A stretch of 43,752 bases of DNA from Gallionellaceae bacterium (GTDB lineage: Bacteria; Pseudomonadota; Gammaproteobacteria; Burkholderiales; Gallionellaceae): NCBI GenBank assembly GCA_004297065.1, contig SCUU01000104.1:1-43752 (forward strand). Direction: 5' to 3'. The notes under the pieces are model-generated. The model did not search any database, was not told where the DNA came from, and saw only the letters and a list, made by a program, of their open reading frames with translations. The number at the start of each line of letters is the position of its first letter. The stretch's first letter is position 1. Both the position numbers and the translations under genes were made by a program. This document shows, piece after piece, positions 34,121 to 42,287 of this stretch.

Positions 34121-35989
34121 TTAGATTTCAATGCGTGTGCCCATTTCAATCACGCGATTGGTCGGGATGCGGAAGAAATCTGCCGCATTCATCGCATTGC
34201 GCGACAGGATAATGAACAGCCGTTCGCGCCATTTCATCATGCCCGGATTGGGGGCCGAGACGATCAGCGCGCGCGAGGTGAAGAACGAGGTCGCCATCAT
34301 GTCGAACGGCAATCCCAATTTCCCGCATAGCTCCAGCGCCGCAGGCACGTCCGGCGTGTCCATGAAGCCGTAGAAGATGCGCACGCGGTAAAAATTATTT
34401 TCCAGCTTGTCGATCAACAGGCGGTTGCCACGGGTGACATAGGGCTTGTCCTCGATAATGATGGTGAGCAGGATATTGCGTTCGTGCAGTACCTGATTGT
34501 GCTTGAGGTTGTGCAGCAAGGCGGCGGGTGCGCCTTCGTCAATGCCGGTCAGGAAGACGGCGGTGCCGTGTATCCGGTTCATCCCGGTGACGCCGTCGAT
34601 CAGGGTCTTTACCGGAATAGCGCGGCGGGCGATTTCTTCAAACAGCAATTTCCGACCGCGTTTCCAGGTGGTGAGCACGGTGAACGAAATTGCCGCAATG
34701 CCGAGCGGGAACCAGCCGCCTTGCGGGATTTTCAGGGCATTGGCGGAAAAATAAGCCAGATCGACGCAAAAGAAGGTGCCCAGCAATGGAACGAGCAACC
34801 ACGGCGACCAGCGCCATGCCACGAGCACAAAGGTAATCAATAGGGTGTCGATCAGCATCGTACCGGTGACGGCGATGCCGTAAGCCGCAGCCAGGTTGCT
34901 GGAGCTTTTGAAGGTGAGCACCAGATAGATAACCGCCATATACAGCGTCCAGTTGGTGAGCGGGACGTAAATTTGCCCGTGCGCCTTGTCCGATGTCTGG
35001 CGGATTTCCATGCGCGGCAAAAAGCCCATCTGCACCGATTGGCTGGCGACCGAGAACGCGCCGGAGATGACGGCTTGCGAGGCAATCACCGTGGCGGCAG
35101 TGGCGAGCAATACCATCGGCACCAGCGCCCAGGGCGGGGCGAGCAGGTAGAACGGGTTCTCGACGGTTTGCGGGTCGTGCAGCAACAGCGCGCCTTGCCC
35201 GAAATAATTCAGTACCAGCGAGGGAAGCACGAAAGAGAACCAGGTCAACCGGATCGGAAATTTCCCGAAATGTCCCATGTCGGTGTAGAGCGCTTCGCCG
35301 CCGGTCACGGCGAGCACCACGGAGCCCAGCGTGAGAAAAGCCAGCCGGGGATCAAACACCAGGAAGTTGTAGGCATACAGGGGATTGAGCGCAAATATCA
35401 CTTGCGGGCTTTGTGCAATGGACAGCGCCCCCAATAGGCCCAAAGTGGCGAACCAGAAAATCATGATGGGGCCGAATGCCATACCCATCGCGCCGGTGCC
35501 GCGTTTTTGCAGCAAGAACAATGCGGTCAGGATGGCGATGGTGAGCGGCAGCACATAACTGTGAAGTTGCGGGGCAATGACATCCAGACCTTCGACGGCG
35601 GAGAGCACGGAAATGGCCGGAGTAATCATGCTGTCGCCGTAGAACAGCGCGGCGGCAAATACGCCGAGCGTCGCCAGCAACCACTTGGTATTGGGGCGTT
35701 GCGCGTTCAGTTCGCTGGCCAGCGCCAGCAACGCCAGCGAACCGCCCTCGCCGCGATTGTCCGCGCGCATAATGACGATCACATACTTGAGCGATACCAG
35801 CAGCATGATGGTCCAGAACATCACCGACAGCACGCCGAGGATATTGGCTTCGACCAGCGGCAGGGGGTGGTGTCCGGCGAAAGTCTCTTTCAGTGCGTAC
35901 AGCGGGCTGGTGCCGATGTCGCCATACACCACGCCGATGGCACCCAGCATCAGCGTGGACAGATTCTGTTTCGTTTGCGTACTGCTCAT
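34121..35989 (-). CDS. kup: low-affinity potassium transporter Kup (copy 1)
   Basis: K+/H+ symporter of the inner membrane, KUP/HAK/KT family. The 622 residues contain about twelve helices in the first 450 and a cytosolic C-terminal domain. The signature [17 protein letters not shown] is at the N-terminus, with [13 protein letters not shown] and [15 protein letters not shown]. The start has GGGAGCGAG just before it. It lies 88 bp upstream of rsxA and is separated from the second kup copy by the large repeat at 36119-36565. Confidence 0.96.
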   Translation of the reverse strand: MSSTQTKQNLSTLMLGAIGVVYGDIGTSPLYALKETFAGHHPLPLVEANILGVLSVMFWTIMLLVSLKYVIVIMRADNRGEGGSLALLALASELNAQRPNTKWLLATLGVFAAALFYGDSMITPAISVLSAVEGLDVIAPQLHSYVLPLTIAILTALFLLQKRGTGAMGMAFGPIMIFWFATLGLLGALSIAQSPQVIFALNPLYAYNFLVFDPRLAFLTLGSVVLAVTGGEALYTDMGHFGKFPIRLTWFSFVLPSLVLNYFGQGALLLHDPQTVENPFYLLAPPWALVPMVLLATAATVIASQAVISGAFSVASQSVQMGFLPRMEIRQTSDKAHGQIYVPLTNWTLYMAVIYLVLTFKSSSNLAAAYGIAVTGTMLIDTLLITFVLVAWRWSPWLLVPLLGTFFCVDLAYFSANALKIPQGGWFPLGIAAISFTVLTTWKRGRKLLFEEIARRAIPVKTLIDGVTGMNRIHGTAVFLTGIDEGAPAALLHNLKHNQVLHERNILLTIIIEDKPYVTRGNRLLIDKLENNFYRVRIFYGFMDTPDVPAALELCGKLGLPFDMMATSFFTSRALIVSAPNPGMMKWRERLFIILSRNAMNAADFFRIPTNRVIEMGTRIEI

Positions 35990-36172
35990 CTCGCTCCCCG
36001 TGCCTCTTCTCTGTGGAAGAATGGGGCGGCACTCTACGCTTGCACCCTGCCGAATGCAATTTCATCAGCGTGAAGAAGATGTTGAATCGCTTCGAATGGC
36101 ACGCACCCGAATAATTACAGGGCGCTTCTAAAAATGCAGATTTCGCCCAAATGCAAGGCGCGGAAAAAATTT

Positions 36173-36210
36173 GCGAGCATCTGCTGCCAGATTGCCTGCT
36201 TATCCCACTT
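36173..36210 (+). repeat. hairpin mini-element, copy 1
   Basis: 38 bp inserted between ...GGAAAAAATTT and CGCAGCG of the host element, whose uninterrupted form is seen in copy 1 at 627-768 (reverse strand). Structure: GCGAGC, stem ATCTG/CAGAT with loop CTGC, then TTGCCTGCTTATCCCACTT. Confidence 0.8.
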
Positions 36211-36245
36211 CGCAGCGCCGCATATGTCATGATATGTAAGCAAAA

Positions 36246-36289
36246 AAACGAATTTTCAGCGTAGGCTTACCTTTAGGTTAGCCGGAACT
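36246..36289 (+). repeat. 44-bp mini-element B, copy 1
   Basis: Additional to the host element between GTAAGCAA and AAATTTTTT. It begins ACGAA and contains the hairpin GGCTTACCT-TT-AGGTTAGCC, ending GGAACT. The second copy is at 36494-36538. Exact borders are uncertain by a few bases because of the A run. Confidence 0.7.
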
Positions 36290-36298
36290 AAATTTTTT

Positions 36299-36337
36299 GC
36301 GAGCCGCCGCTTCGCGGCTTGCCTGCTTACCCCGCTG
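36299..36337 (+). repeat. hairpin mini-element, copy 2
   Basis: 39 bp between AAATTTTTT and CCGTAACGC of the host element. Structure: GCG, stem AGCCGC/GCGGCT with loop CGCTTC, then TGCCTGCTTACCCCGCTG. It has the same orientation as copy 1 at 36173. Confidence 0.8.
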
Positions 36338-36346
36338 CCGTAACGC

Positions 36347-36483
36347 GGCATAAGCAGCCATTTGCCTGCTCTTGCACTCTGCCCGCCAACGGCGGGTGGG
36401 GTGTGCTGCCTTATAACCAACCACTTGGCAACCGTCTTGTGGTTGCTTAGTGGGATGGCTAGTTGTTTCACCAGTAGCTTCAT
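36347..36483. repeat. 137-bp insertion D, includes a CGACTTG-family hairpin
   Basis: Block absent from the reference element between CCGTAACGC and CAGTTGGGAT. It contains CCCGCC-AA-CGGCGGG-type pairing near 36381-36397 and, at 36414-36461, a hairpin of the TAACCAACCAC/GTGGTTGCTTA type ending GATGGCTA. That part is about 85 percent alike to 23231-23278 and its right flank. TTTGCCTGCTC near 36361 might be the trace of another mini-element. Confidence 0.65.
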
Positions 36484-36493
36484 CAGTTGGGAT

Positions 36494-36538
36494 ACAACGA
36501 AGTGGCTGTGTAGGCTAACCTTCAGGTTATGCCGCAAC
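36494..36538 (+). repeat. 44-bp mini-element B, copy 2
   Basis: 45 bp between CAGTTGGGAT and AAAATATGGA of the host element. It begins ACAACGAA and contains GGCTAACCT-TC-AGGTTATGCC, ending GCAACT. It matches 36246-36289 in the last 30 bp with few changes. Confidence 0.7.
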
Positions 36539-36563
36539 TAAAATATGGATTTTTACAAGTGCC

Positions 36564-38432
36564 CTACAGTACAACCTTGGTGCCAAGTTCAACCACCTGG
36601 TTGGCGGGCAGATTGAAGAAACTGGCCGCCCCCTCGGACTGGCGCGTCATCCACGAAAACAATGCGCAGCGCCACGGAGGCATGCCGCCCAAGCCATCCA
36701 CCACGTTTGAGCGGGCGACGAAGAAGGTGGTGTTCATACTGTCGAGTTCCACGCCTTGCGCGCCGAGCCCGCTCAGGGCTTTGGGGATATCCACTTCCTG
36801 GCGGAAGCCGAAATGCAGCGCGACGTTGTACATGCCGGGTGCGAGCAGGCTCACTCGCAGGCGTTGTTCCGGCTCGATGCAAGGTACGTCGGCGGTCACT
36901 ACATGCAGGAATAATGTCTGTTCATGCAGCACTTTGAAGTGCTTGAGATTGTGGAACAGCGCGCTCGGAACGAAGCTCGGGTCGGCAGTTAAATAGACCG
37001 CTGTGCCCGGTACGCGCGGCACATCGGGCTGCGTGCCGGAGATGAATATGTCCATCGGGATGTCGAGCTTGCGCCGCTGTTCGGCGACCAAGGTGCTGCC
37101 GCGCTTCCAGGTCGAGAGCAGCAGGAACAGGAACAGGCCGAGCGCCAACGGCATCCAACCGCCGTGAAAAATTTTGGTCAGGTTGGAGCCGAAGAATAAA
37201 ACTTCCAGCAGCGTGAATATGAGCAGCGCGGCCAGTAGCGGCAGCCGTGCGGCGCCCGGCAGCATCAGCGTGACGAAGAGGGTCAGCAGCGTGGTGATAA
37301 TCATGGTGCCGGAGACGGCGATGCCGTAAGCCGCCGCCAGCGCGCCGGAAGAGCCGAACTGGAACACGAGGATGATGACGCCGGCCAGCATCATCCAGTT
37401 CACGGCGGGGATGTAGATTTGCCCGCGCTGCGAATCGGAAGTGTGCTGGAGGTACAGTCGCGGCAAATAGCCCATGCGCATGGCTTGCAGCGTCATCGAA
37501 TACGCGCCGGAGATGGTGGCCTGCGAAGCGATCACCGTGGCGGCGGTGGCCAGCGCCACCAGCGGCAGCAGAAACCAGTCCGGCGACAGCAGGTAGAACG
37601 GGTTCTGGATGGCCTCCGCCGAGCGCAACACCAATGCGCCCTGACCGAAATAATTGATGAGCAGCGCCGGGCAAACCAACCCGTACCATGCGAGCCGCAC
37701 CGGCTTCGCGCCGAAGTGCCCCATGTCCGCATACAGCGCTTCGCCGCCGGTGAGCGCGAGGAATACCGCCGACAACAGGAAGAACATGCCGGTCGGATGT
37801 TCCAGCGCAAAGTCGAGGGCGTACACCGGGTTGAGCGCGTTCAGTACGACCGGGTTTTGCGCGATGCTGAGCGCGCCCAGCACGGCCAGCGCGGCGAACC
37901 ACAGCAGCGTGACCGGGCCGAATAATTTTCCGATGCTGCCCGTGCCCCGGCGTTGGATGAAGAACAGTCCGGTGAGCACGCCGACGGTGACGGGGATAAT
38001 GAATTTTTCCAATGTGGGCGTGGCGACGCTGAGACCTTCGACTGCGGACAGAACCGAGATCGCCGGGGTGATGAGCGCATCGCCGTAGAATAAGGCGGCC
38101 GCGAAAATGCCCGCCGTGGCGATCAGCAGTTTCCAGCGCGCGTTGCCTCGCGCGGAGCGGTTCGCCAAGGCGGTCAGCGCCAGCACGCCGCCCTCGCCGT
38201 CGTTGTCGAACTTGAGCATCACCCACACGTATTTGATCGAGATGATGAGCATCATCGCCCAGAACAAAGCCGACAGTGCCGCCAGTACATTGGGTTCGGT
38301 GGGCGTCATGCCGTGTGTTCCGGCGAAGGCTTCCTTAAAAGCGTATAGCGGGCTGGTGCCGATGTCGCCGTAGACGACGCCGAGGGCGGCTAGGGCTAAG
38401 ACTCCCGTGCCGGATTTGTTTTGGTCTTTCAT
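36564..38432 (-). CDS. kup: low-affinity potassium transporter Kup (copy 2)
   Basis: Second KUP-family K+ symporter, 622 residues, with the same signature [17 protein letters not shown] and GGEALYADMGHFG. It is clearly a paralogue, not a recent duplicate: the proteins align along the whole length but differ in many places, and the C-terminal domains share only short blocks (both end with a V-E-x-G-T pattern). The start at MKDQNKSG is preferred over an ATG 60 bp upstream. The TAG stop abuts the end of the expanded repeat. It lies 146 bp after kdpE on the same strand. Confidence 0.96.
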   Translation of the reverse strand: MKDQNKSGTGVLALAALGVVYGDIGTSPLYAFKEAFAGTHGMTPTEPNVLAALSALFWAMMLIISIKYVWVMLKFDNDGEGGVLALTALANRSARGNARWKLLIATAGIFAAALFYGDALITPAISVLSAVEGLSVATPTLEKFIIPVTVGVLTGLFFIQRRGTGSIGKLFGPVTLLWFAALAVLGALSIAQNPVVLNALNPVYALDFALEHPTGMFFLLSAVFLALTGGEALYADMGHFGAKPVRLAWYGLVCPALLINYFGQGALVLRSAEAIQNPFYLLSPDWFLLPLVALATAATVIASQATISGAYSMTLQAMRMGYLPRLYLQHTSDSQRGQIYIPAVNWMMLAGVIILVFQFGSSGALAAAYGIAVSGTMIITTLLTLFVTLMLPGAARLPLLAALLIFTLLEVLFFGSNLTKIFHGGWMPLALGLFLFLLLSTWKRGSTLVAEQRRKLDIPMDIFISGTQPDVPRVPGTAVYLTADPSFVPSALFHNLKHFKVLHEQTLFLHVVTADVPCIEPEQRLRVSLLAPGMYNVALHFGFRQEVDIPKALSGLGAQGVELDSMNTTFFVARSNVVDGLGGMPPWRCALFSWMTRQSEGAASFFNLPANQVVELGTKVVL

Positions 38433-38484
38433 GTTGCGGTCTCCTTTATTTCGTTCAGTTATCGCCGACCGTTCTCCCCCTTGT

Positions 38485-38523
38485 GCGAGCATCCGCTACG
38501 CGGATTGCCTGCCTACCCCACTT
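38485..38523 (+). repeat. hairpin mini-element, copy 3
   Basis: 39 bp: GCGAGC, stem ATCCGC/GCGGAT with loop TAC, then TGCCTGCCTACCCCACTT. It sits inside the loop of another hairpin, CTCCCCCT (38474-38481) / AGGGGGAG (38525-38532), in the kdpE-kup gap. Confidence 0.8.
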
Positions 38524-38578
38524 CAGGGGGAGTCATTCAGGGGAGGAGTCGAGCCGCGCGTATTTACAGCGGGGGAGT

Positions 38579-39271
38579 TCATTCTTGAAGCCTGTACCCC
38601 ACGCCCGTCTCCGTCAAAAAATATTTCGGCTGCGCCGGGTCGTCTTCCAGTTTCTGTCTCAGGTGGCTCACGTAGATGCGCAGGTAATGGTTGCTTTCGA
38701 CGAAGGCGTTGCCCCACACCGCGCGCAGCAGGTGGCGGTAGGTCATCACCTTGCCTTCGCTTGCCAGCATGGCGCACAGCAAGCGGTATTCGATGGGGGT
38801 GAGGCGCACGGCTTCGCCCTTGCGCGTGACGCTGCGTTGCGCGAGATCGACTTCGATGTCGCCGAAGCGGAAATGTGTTTCTGCTTCCGCGCCCTCCGCC
38901 GGGCGGCGGCGCAACTGCGCGCGCACCCGCGCCAGCAGCTCGCCGGTAGAGAAAGGTTTGGTCAGATAGTCGTCCGCCCCGGCATCCAGCGCGCGGATTT
39001 TTTCGCCTTCCGCCGAGCGCGCGGAGAGCACCAGCACGGGCAGCGAAAATTGCGTGCGCAGTTCGCGGATGAAAGCGATGCCGTCGCCATCCGGCAATCC
39101 CAAATCGAGGACGAGCAGTTGCACGGCATCGGCATGCAGTTGCGCCAGTCCCGCTTTCAGCGTGCCGCTCTCCAGCACGCGGTGGCCTTCGTCTTCCAGC
39201 GCGGCGTGCAGCAGGCGGCGTATCTGCACCTCGTCTTCGATCAGCAGGATGGTCTGTTCACTCACGCGCAT
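38579..39271 (-). CDS. kdpE: response regulator KdpE
   Basis: OmpR-family regulator of potassium uptake, 230 residues. The receiver domain has Glu12-Asp13 and phosphorylation site Asp56 in LLVLDLGLPDGDG, with Lys in DYLTKPF. The winged-helix domain occupies about 130-228 (LTPIEYRLLCAML, HLLRAVWG, YLRIYVSHLRQKLE). Its start overlaps the end of the kdpD-like gene by 14 bp. No kdpFABC genes are in the window; the nearest downstream genes are the two kup copies. Confidence 0.93.
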   Translation of the reverse strand: MRVSEQTILLIEDEVQIRRLLHAALEDEGHRVLESGTLKAGLAQLHADAVQLLVLDLGLPDGDGIAFIRELRTQFSLPVLVLSARSAEGEKIRALDAGADDYLTKPFSTGELLARVRAQLRRRPAEGAEAETHFRFGDIEVDLAQRSVTRKGEAVRLTPIEYRLLCAMLASEGKVMTYRHLLRAVWGNAFVESNHYLRIYVSHLRQKLEDDPAQPKYFLTETGVGYRLQE

Positions 39272-40793
39272 CCTCCGGCTCGATGGCGGGCGGTTCGCCC
39301 AGCGGCAGCGTGAAGGTCACGCGAGCGCCGTCGTCGTTGTCGGCATGGATGCTGCCGCCGTGCGCGGTCACGATGCTGCGGCAGATGGCGAGACCCAGCC
39401 CCACGCCGGGTACGTTCGATTCGGCGTCGCCGCGCTCGAACAACTCGAACAGGCTTTCCATCCGGTCGGGCGGGAATTGCGAGCCGTCGTTGCTCACGGA
39501 AATGTGCGCGAGCTTTTTGTCGGTTTTCGCCTCGATACGGATGGGCGAACCGGGCGGTGCGTACTTGGCGGCGTTCTCCAGCAGGTTGCACAGCACGCGC
39601 TCCATCGGCACCGCATCGAAGCGCAGCAGCGGCATATCGGGGGGCAGTTTCACGCTCACCGGATGCTGTGCCAGCGCCGCGCCGAGCAGCTTGATGCTCG
39701 CCCCGATCACTTCTTCCACCGGCTGCCATTCGAGGTTGAGGCGGATGTCGCCGGCGCGCAGCTTGGCCATGTCGAGCAGGTTGGACACCATGCCGTTCAG
39801 GCGCAACGTCTGCTGGCGCACCGCGTCCGCCATTTCGTGCAAACCTTCGGGTAACGCCGATTGCGCCAGCGTGTCGGCCATGCCGTACAGCACGGTGAGC
39901 GGCGTGCGGATGTCGTGCGACAGCGCGGAGAGGATGCTGCTGCGCAGGCGCTCATCAGTCATCTGCAACCGCGTTTGTTGGGCCACCTCGACGAAATGCA
40001 GGCGTTCGACCGAGGCCGCAACCAGCGCGGCGATGGCTTTGAACAATGGCCGCCGCTCGTTGCCGAGCAGGCCGACATTGAAAGAAGAGAGCGCCAGCAC
40101 GCCGCGCGCCTGCGGCGTATCGTGCAACGGCAGGATCAGCCAATGCAGCGCGCCGTCCAGCGTGGCCTGCGCCGCACCCTGCCGGAGCGCGGCCTGCGCC
40201 GCGTAATAGGGCTTGCCGGATAGCGGTGTCTGGCTGGCAGTGGCGGGCGATACTTCTTTGCCGTGCCGCATCAGCAGCAGGCTGCGGCAGGATTGCGTTT
40301 CATGCAAAAAACGGCGCGTCATGTCGTCCACCTGCTCCAGTGTCAGCGCGCCCGCCAACTGGCCGGCGAGTTGGTACAGCGCGCGCGATTGCCGTTCGCG
40401 TTGCAGCGCGGTCTCTTTCTCGCGCTGCAAGCCCTGCGTCAGGTTGCCGATGATGAGCGCCACGGCAAACATGACCGCCAGTGTGACGGCATATTGCACA
40501 TCGCCCACCGTGAAAGAAAATCTCGGATGAATGAAAAAGAAATCGAGCAGCGCGGCGCTGAAAAATGCCGCCATGATGGCGGCCTGTTTCCCCGCACGCA
40601 TTGACACGATAGCGACCGCAAGCAGGTAGAGCATTGCCGTATTGGCGGGGTCGAGCGCATCGCGCAGCGGCCAAGCCAGCAGCGTGACCGAACCGCAAGC
40701 TGCAATGCCCCAAGCCAAGCGCGCAACCGGGCTGTGCGGCTGGCGCAGTACGCTGGCAAGATAGGCTACTACTGCAGGCTGGTTGGAACTCAT
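39258..40793 (-). CDS. kdpD: KdpD-like sensor kinase lacking the N-terminal KdpD/Usp domains
   Basis: A 511-residue sensor kinase corresponding to the C-terminal part of KdpD (about 890 residues in E. coli). It has four helices of the DUF4118 type (about 25-120), a GAF domain (about 145-270), a HisKA domain with His293 in ALSHDIRTPLT, and a HATPase_c domain (about 385-500; NLLENAAKYAPP, VGLGLAI). The cytosolic Walker-type KdpD domain and the Usp domain that precede these in full KdpD are absent. The frame does not continue upstream into the porin gap, so this is a natural short form and not a recent break visible here. Overlaps kdpE by 14 bp. Confidence 0.88.
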   Translation of the reverse strand: MSSNQPAVVAYLASVLRQPHSPVARLAWGIAACGSVTLLAWPLRDALDPANTAMLYLLAVAIVSMRAGKQAAIMAAFFSAALLDFFFIHPRFSFTVGDVQYAVTLAVMFAVALIIGNLTQGLQREKETALQRERQSRALYQLAGQLAGALTLEQVDDMTRRFLHETQSCRSLLLMRHGKEVSPATASQTPLSGKPYYAAQAALRQGAAQATLDGALHWLILPLHDTPQARGVLALSSFNVGLLGNERRPLFKAIAALVAASVERLHFVEVAQQTRLQMTDERLRSSILSALSHDIRTPLTVLYGMADTLAQSALPEGLHEMADAVRQQTLRLNGMVSNLLDMAKLRAGDIRLNLEWQPVEEVIGASIKLLGAALAQHPVSVKLPPDMPLLRFDAVPMERVLCNLLENAAKYAPPGSPIRIEAKTDKKLAHISVSNDGSQFPPDRMESLFELFERGDAESNVPGVGLGLAICRSIVTAHGGSIHADNDDGARVTFTLPLGEPPAIEPEDARE

Positions 40794-40878
40794 GCGACCG
40801 GATTATTCCAGCGACAAGATAAAAATGCTGTAAAAACTTGGTCTCCTTGCCCGCGAACCAAGGGGCTTGGCGGTCGCT

Positions 40879-42234
40879 TCAAAACTCCGCGTGGAAACGC
40901 GCGGCGAACACGTTGATCGGTCCGCGATCAGCGTTATAAGCCGGGTTTTGGATGTGCTGGTAATCGGGCGTTAACCAGATATTTTTGTAGAGGTGCATGC
41001 TGTAATAGCTCTCGAAAATGATTTCGGGGCGATAGTTCAAGCCGCCGTCGCCGATAAAGAACGAGGTGCCGCCCGCTTCGAGGAAACGGCGGCGATCATT
41101 CGAAAGCGAATTTTGCGCGTATGCAATTCCGGCAGTATCTTCGCCGCGTCCCCAAATAGTGCCCTTGATTGCAAAGCCGGTTGAGAGGGAGGCGTCCACC
41201 TCGGTAAAGGCGTGGGTTTCGGTGCGGCCGTCCGCCCGCATGGCGCGCAGGAAAAATCCTATGCTGTCGTCGATTTCCTGTTCGATGTTGATGCCTAGAC
41301 CGTATTTGATCTGTTCGGTGTATCGAGTCGCAACGAGGGCATCGGGCCCCGCGTACGAGCCGGGGTGGGCGTTGAGCCAGTCAAGCGCATCCTTGAATGT
41401 GGCCAGCTTGGCGCGGTTGCGCCAGCCCAGCACGCGCACTTTGCCCGGATGCCCGTGCAGATTATGTGCATGCTCGACCTCGACCTGATCCCCGTAGTGG
41501 ATATTGAGGTCAAGATCGGCGGGCAATCCATTGGGTTCTTTCGGGCCGGACATGCGGGCAACGCGTAGCGCCCAATCATCCCGGTACCATTCCGCCGCCA
41601 GGCCCCAGCCGAAACCGCGCGCATCGGCAGCGTAATCGTAGGAGGAGTATGTCCAGTTGCCCCAGTTCATAAACTGGGTGCGCGGGTCTTTGGCATAGGT
41701 GTTCGGGTCGAGGACATCGAGCGTCGAGAAATTTCCGACGTTCAGCACAAAGCGGTTCTTGTCGATTGATCCGGCGAGTTGGTTGGGGCCGGATTCGACG
41801 GGTTCGCTGCCGCCGCCATTGTCCCAAGTCTGGCGCAGGAACAGGCGCTGCTGGTATAGCGTGATGTTTCTTCCGCCGGCGCGGGTGATTTCGCCGTTGG
41901 TGAATCCGCCGAGTCCGATCAAATTGGTAGAAAACGGGACGCCTTCGACTGCCTCGGGATTGAAATAAATTTCTCCGCCGCGCCAGGGGCGAACGCCGAG
42001 ATAGGCCGTTGCCGAGAAGGTGAACATCTCCTCCGCGCCGGGGGTAATGCTGTTCGGCCCGGAGTATGCCGCCGAAAAAGCCGGATGCTTCTGCCAGTTG
42101 TATGTCGTTTGAAAATGCGCCGCCGCATTGTCCCCATCCGCTGCATGCGCATCGCCGCAAGGCCATATCGCCAGTCCGCCCAACAGGATTGCGAGCCTGA
42201 AAGGCGTGGCGAGATCGGTTAACTGGAAACGCAT
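40879..42234 (-). CDS. OprB-family carbohydrate-selective porin
   Basis: Outer-membrane beta-barrel of 451 residues. The signal peptide ends near HAAD (about 32). Alternating aromatic strands follow, and the chain ends with Phe, as required for BAM-dependent insertion. Similarity to OprB-type porins is seen in TYNWQKHPAF, YFNPEAVEG, GGFTNGEI and YQHIQNPAYN. The start at MRFQLTDL has AGGAGAATT just before it; the frame is open far upstream into the CDF gene but that part is not coding. The substrate is not certain; OprB in autotrophs is often not tied to sugar use. Confidence 0.85.
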   Translation of the reverse strand: MRFQLTDLATPFRLAILLGGLAIWPCGDAHAADGDNAAAHFQTTYNWQKHPAFSAAYSGPNSITPGAEEMFTFSATAYLGVRPWRGGEIYFNPEAVEGVPFSTNLIGLGGFTNGEITRAGGRNITLYQQRLFLRQTWDNGGGSEPVESGPNQLAGSIDKNRFVLNVGNFSTLDVLDPNTYAKDPRTQFMNWGNWTYSSYDYAADARGFGWGLAAEWYRDDWALRVARMSGPKEPNGLPADLDLNIHYGDQVEVEHAHNLHGHPGKVRVLGWRNRAKLATFKDALDWLNAHPGSYAGPDALVATRYTEQIKYGLGINIEQEIDDSIGFFLRAMRADGRTETHAFTEVDASLSTGFAIKGTIWGRGEDTAGIAYAQNSLSNDRRRFLEAGGTSFFIGDGGLNYRPEIIFESYYSMHLYKNIWLTPDYQHIQNPAYNADRGPINVFAARFHAEF

Positions 42235-42287
42235 CGGCAAATTCTCCTGGGTTTTGATAAGGGAAAGCGGTGACGGTTCGCCGGAGG

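Larger units (their letters stand above)
35990..36563. other. 574-bp non-coding region filled by an expanded repeat element
   Basis: The first about 130 bp upstream of kup copy 1 should hold its promoter; nothing clear was recognised. The rest is copy 3 of the 142-bp element with five nested insertions, each listed separately. Confidence 0.75.
36119..36565. repeat. 142-bp inverted-end element, copy 3, expanded to 447 bp by nested insertions
   Basis: The left end AGGGCGCTTCTAAAAAT (36119-36135) and right end ATTTTTACAAGTGCCCT (about 36549-36565) match the family. Compared with the reverse complement of copy 1, five blocks are additional: 36173-36210 (38 bp), about 36246-36289 (44), 36299-36337 (39), 36347-36483 (137) and 36494-36538 (45). 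Removing these 303 bp leaves 144 bp, nearly the size of the empty copy. The right end touches the stop codon of kup copy 2. Confidence 0.85.

Noticed and set aside
36299-36337. Integron attC sites or group II intron fragments as the origin of the small hairpins
   Set aside because: There are no R''/R' box motifs of attC (RYYYAAC/GTTRRRY), no cassette genes and no domain V-like sequence.
40794-40878. Missing N-terminal half of KdpD as a broken upstream gene
   Set aside because: The 85 bp upstream and the porin gene beyond it contain no KdpD or Usp sequence in any frame.
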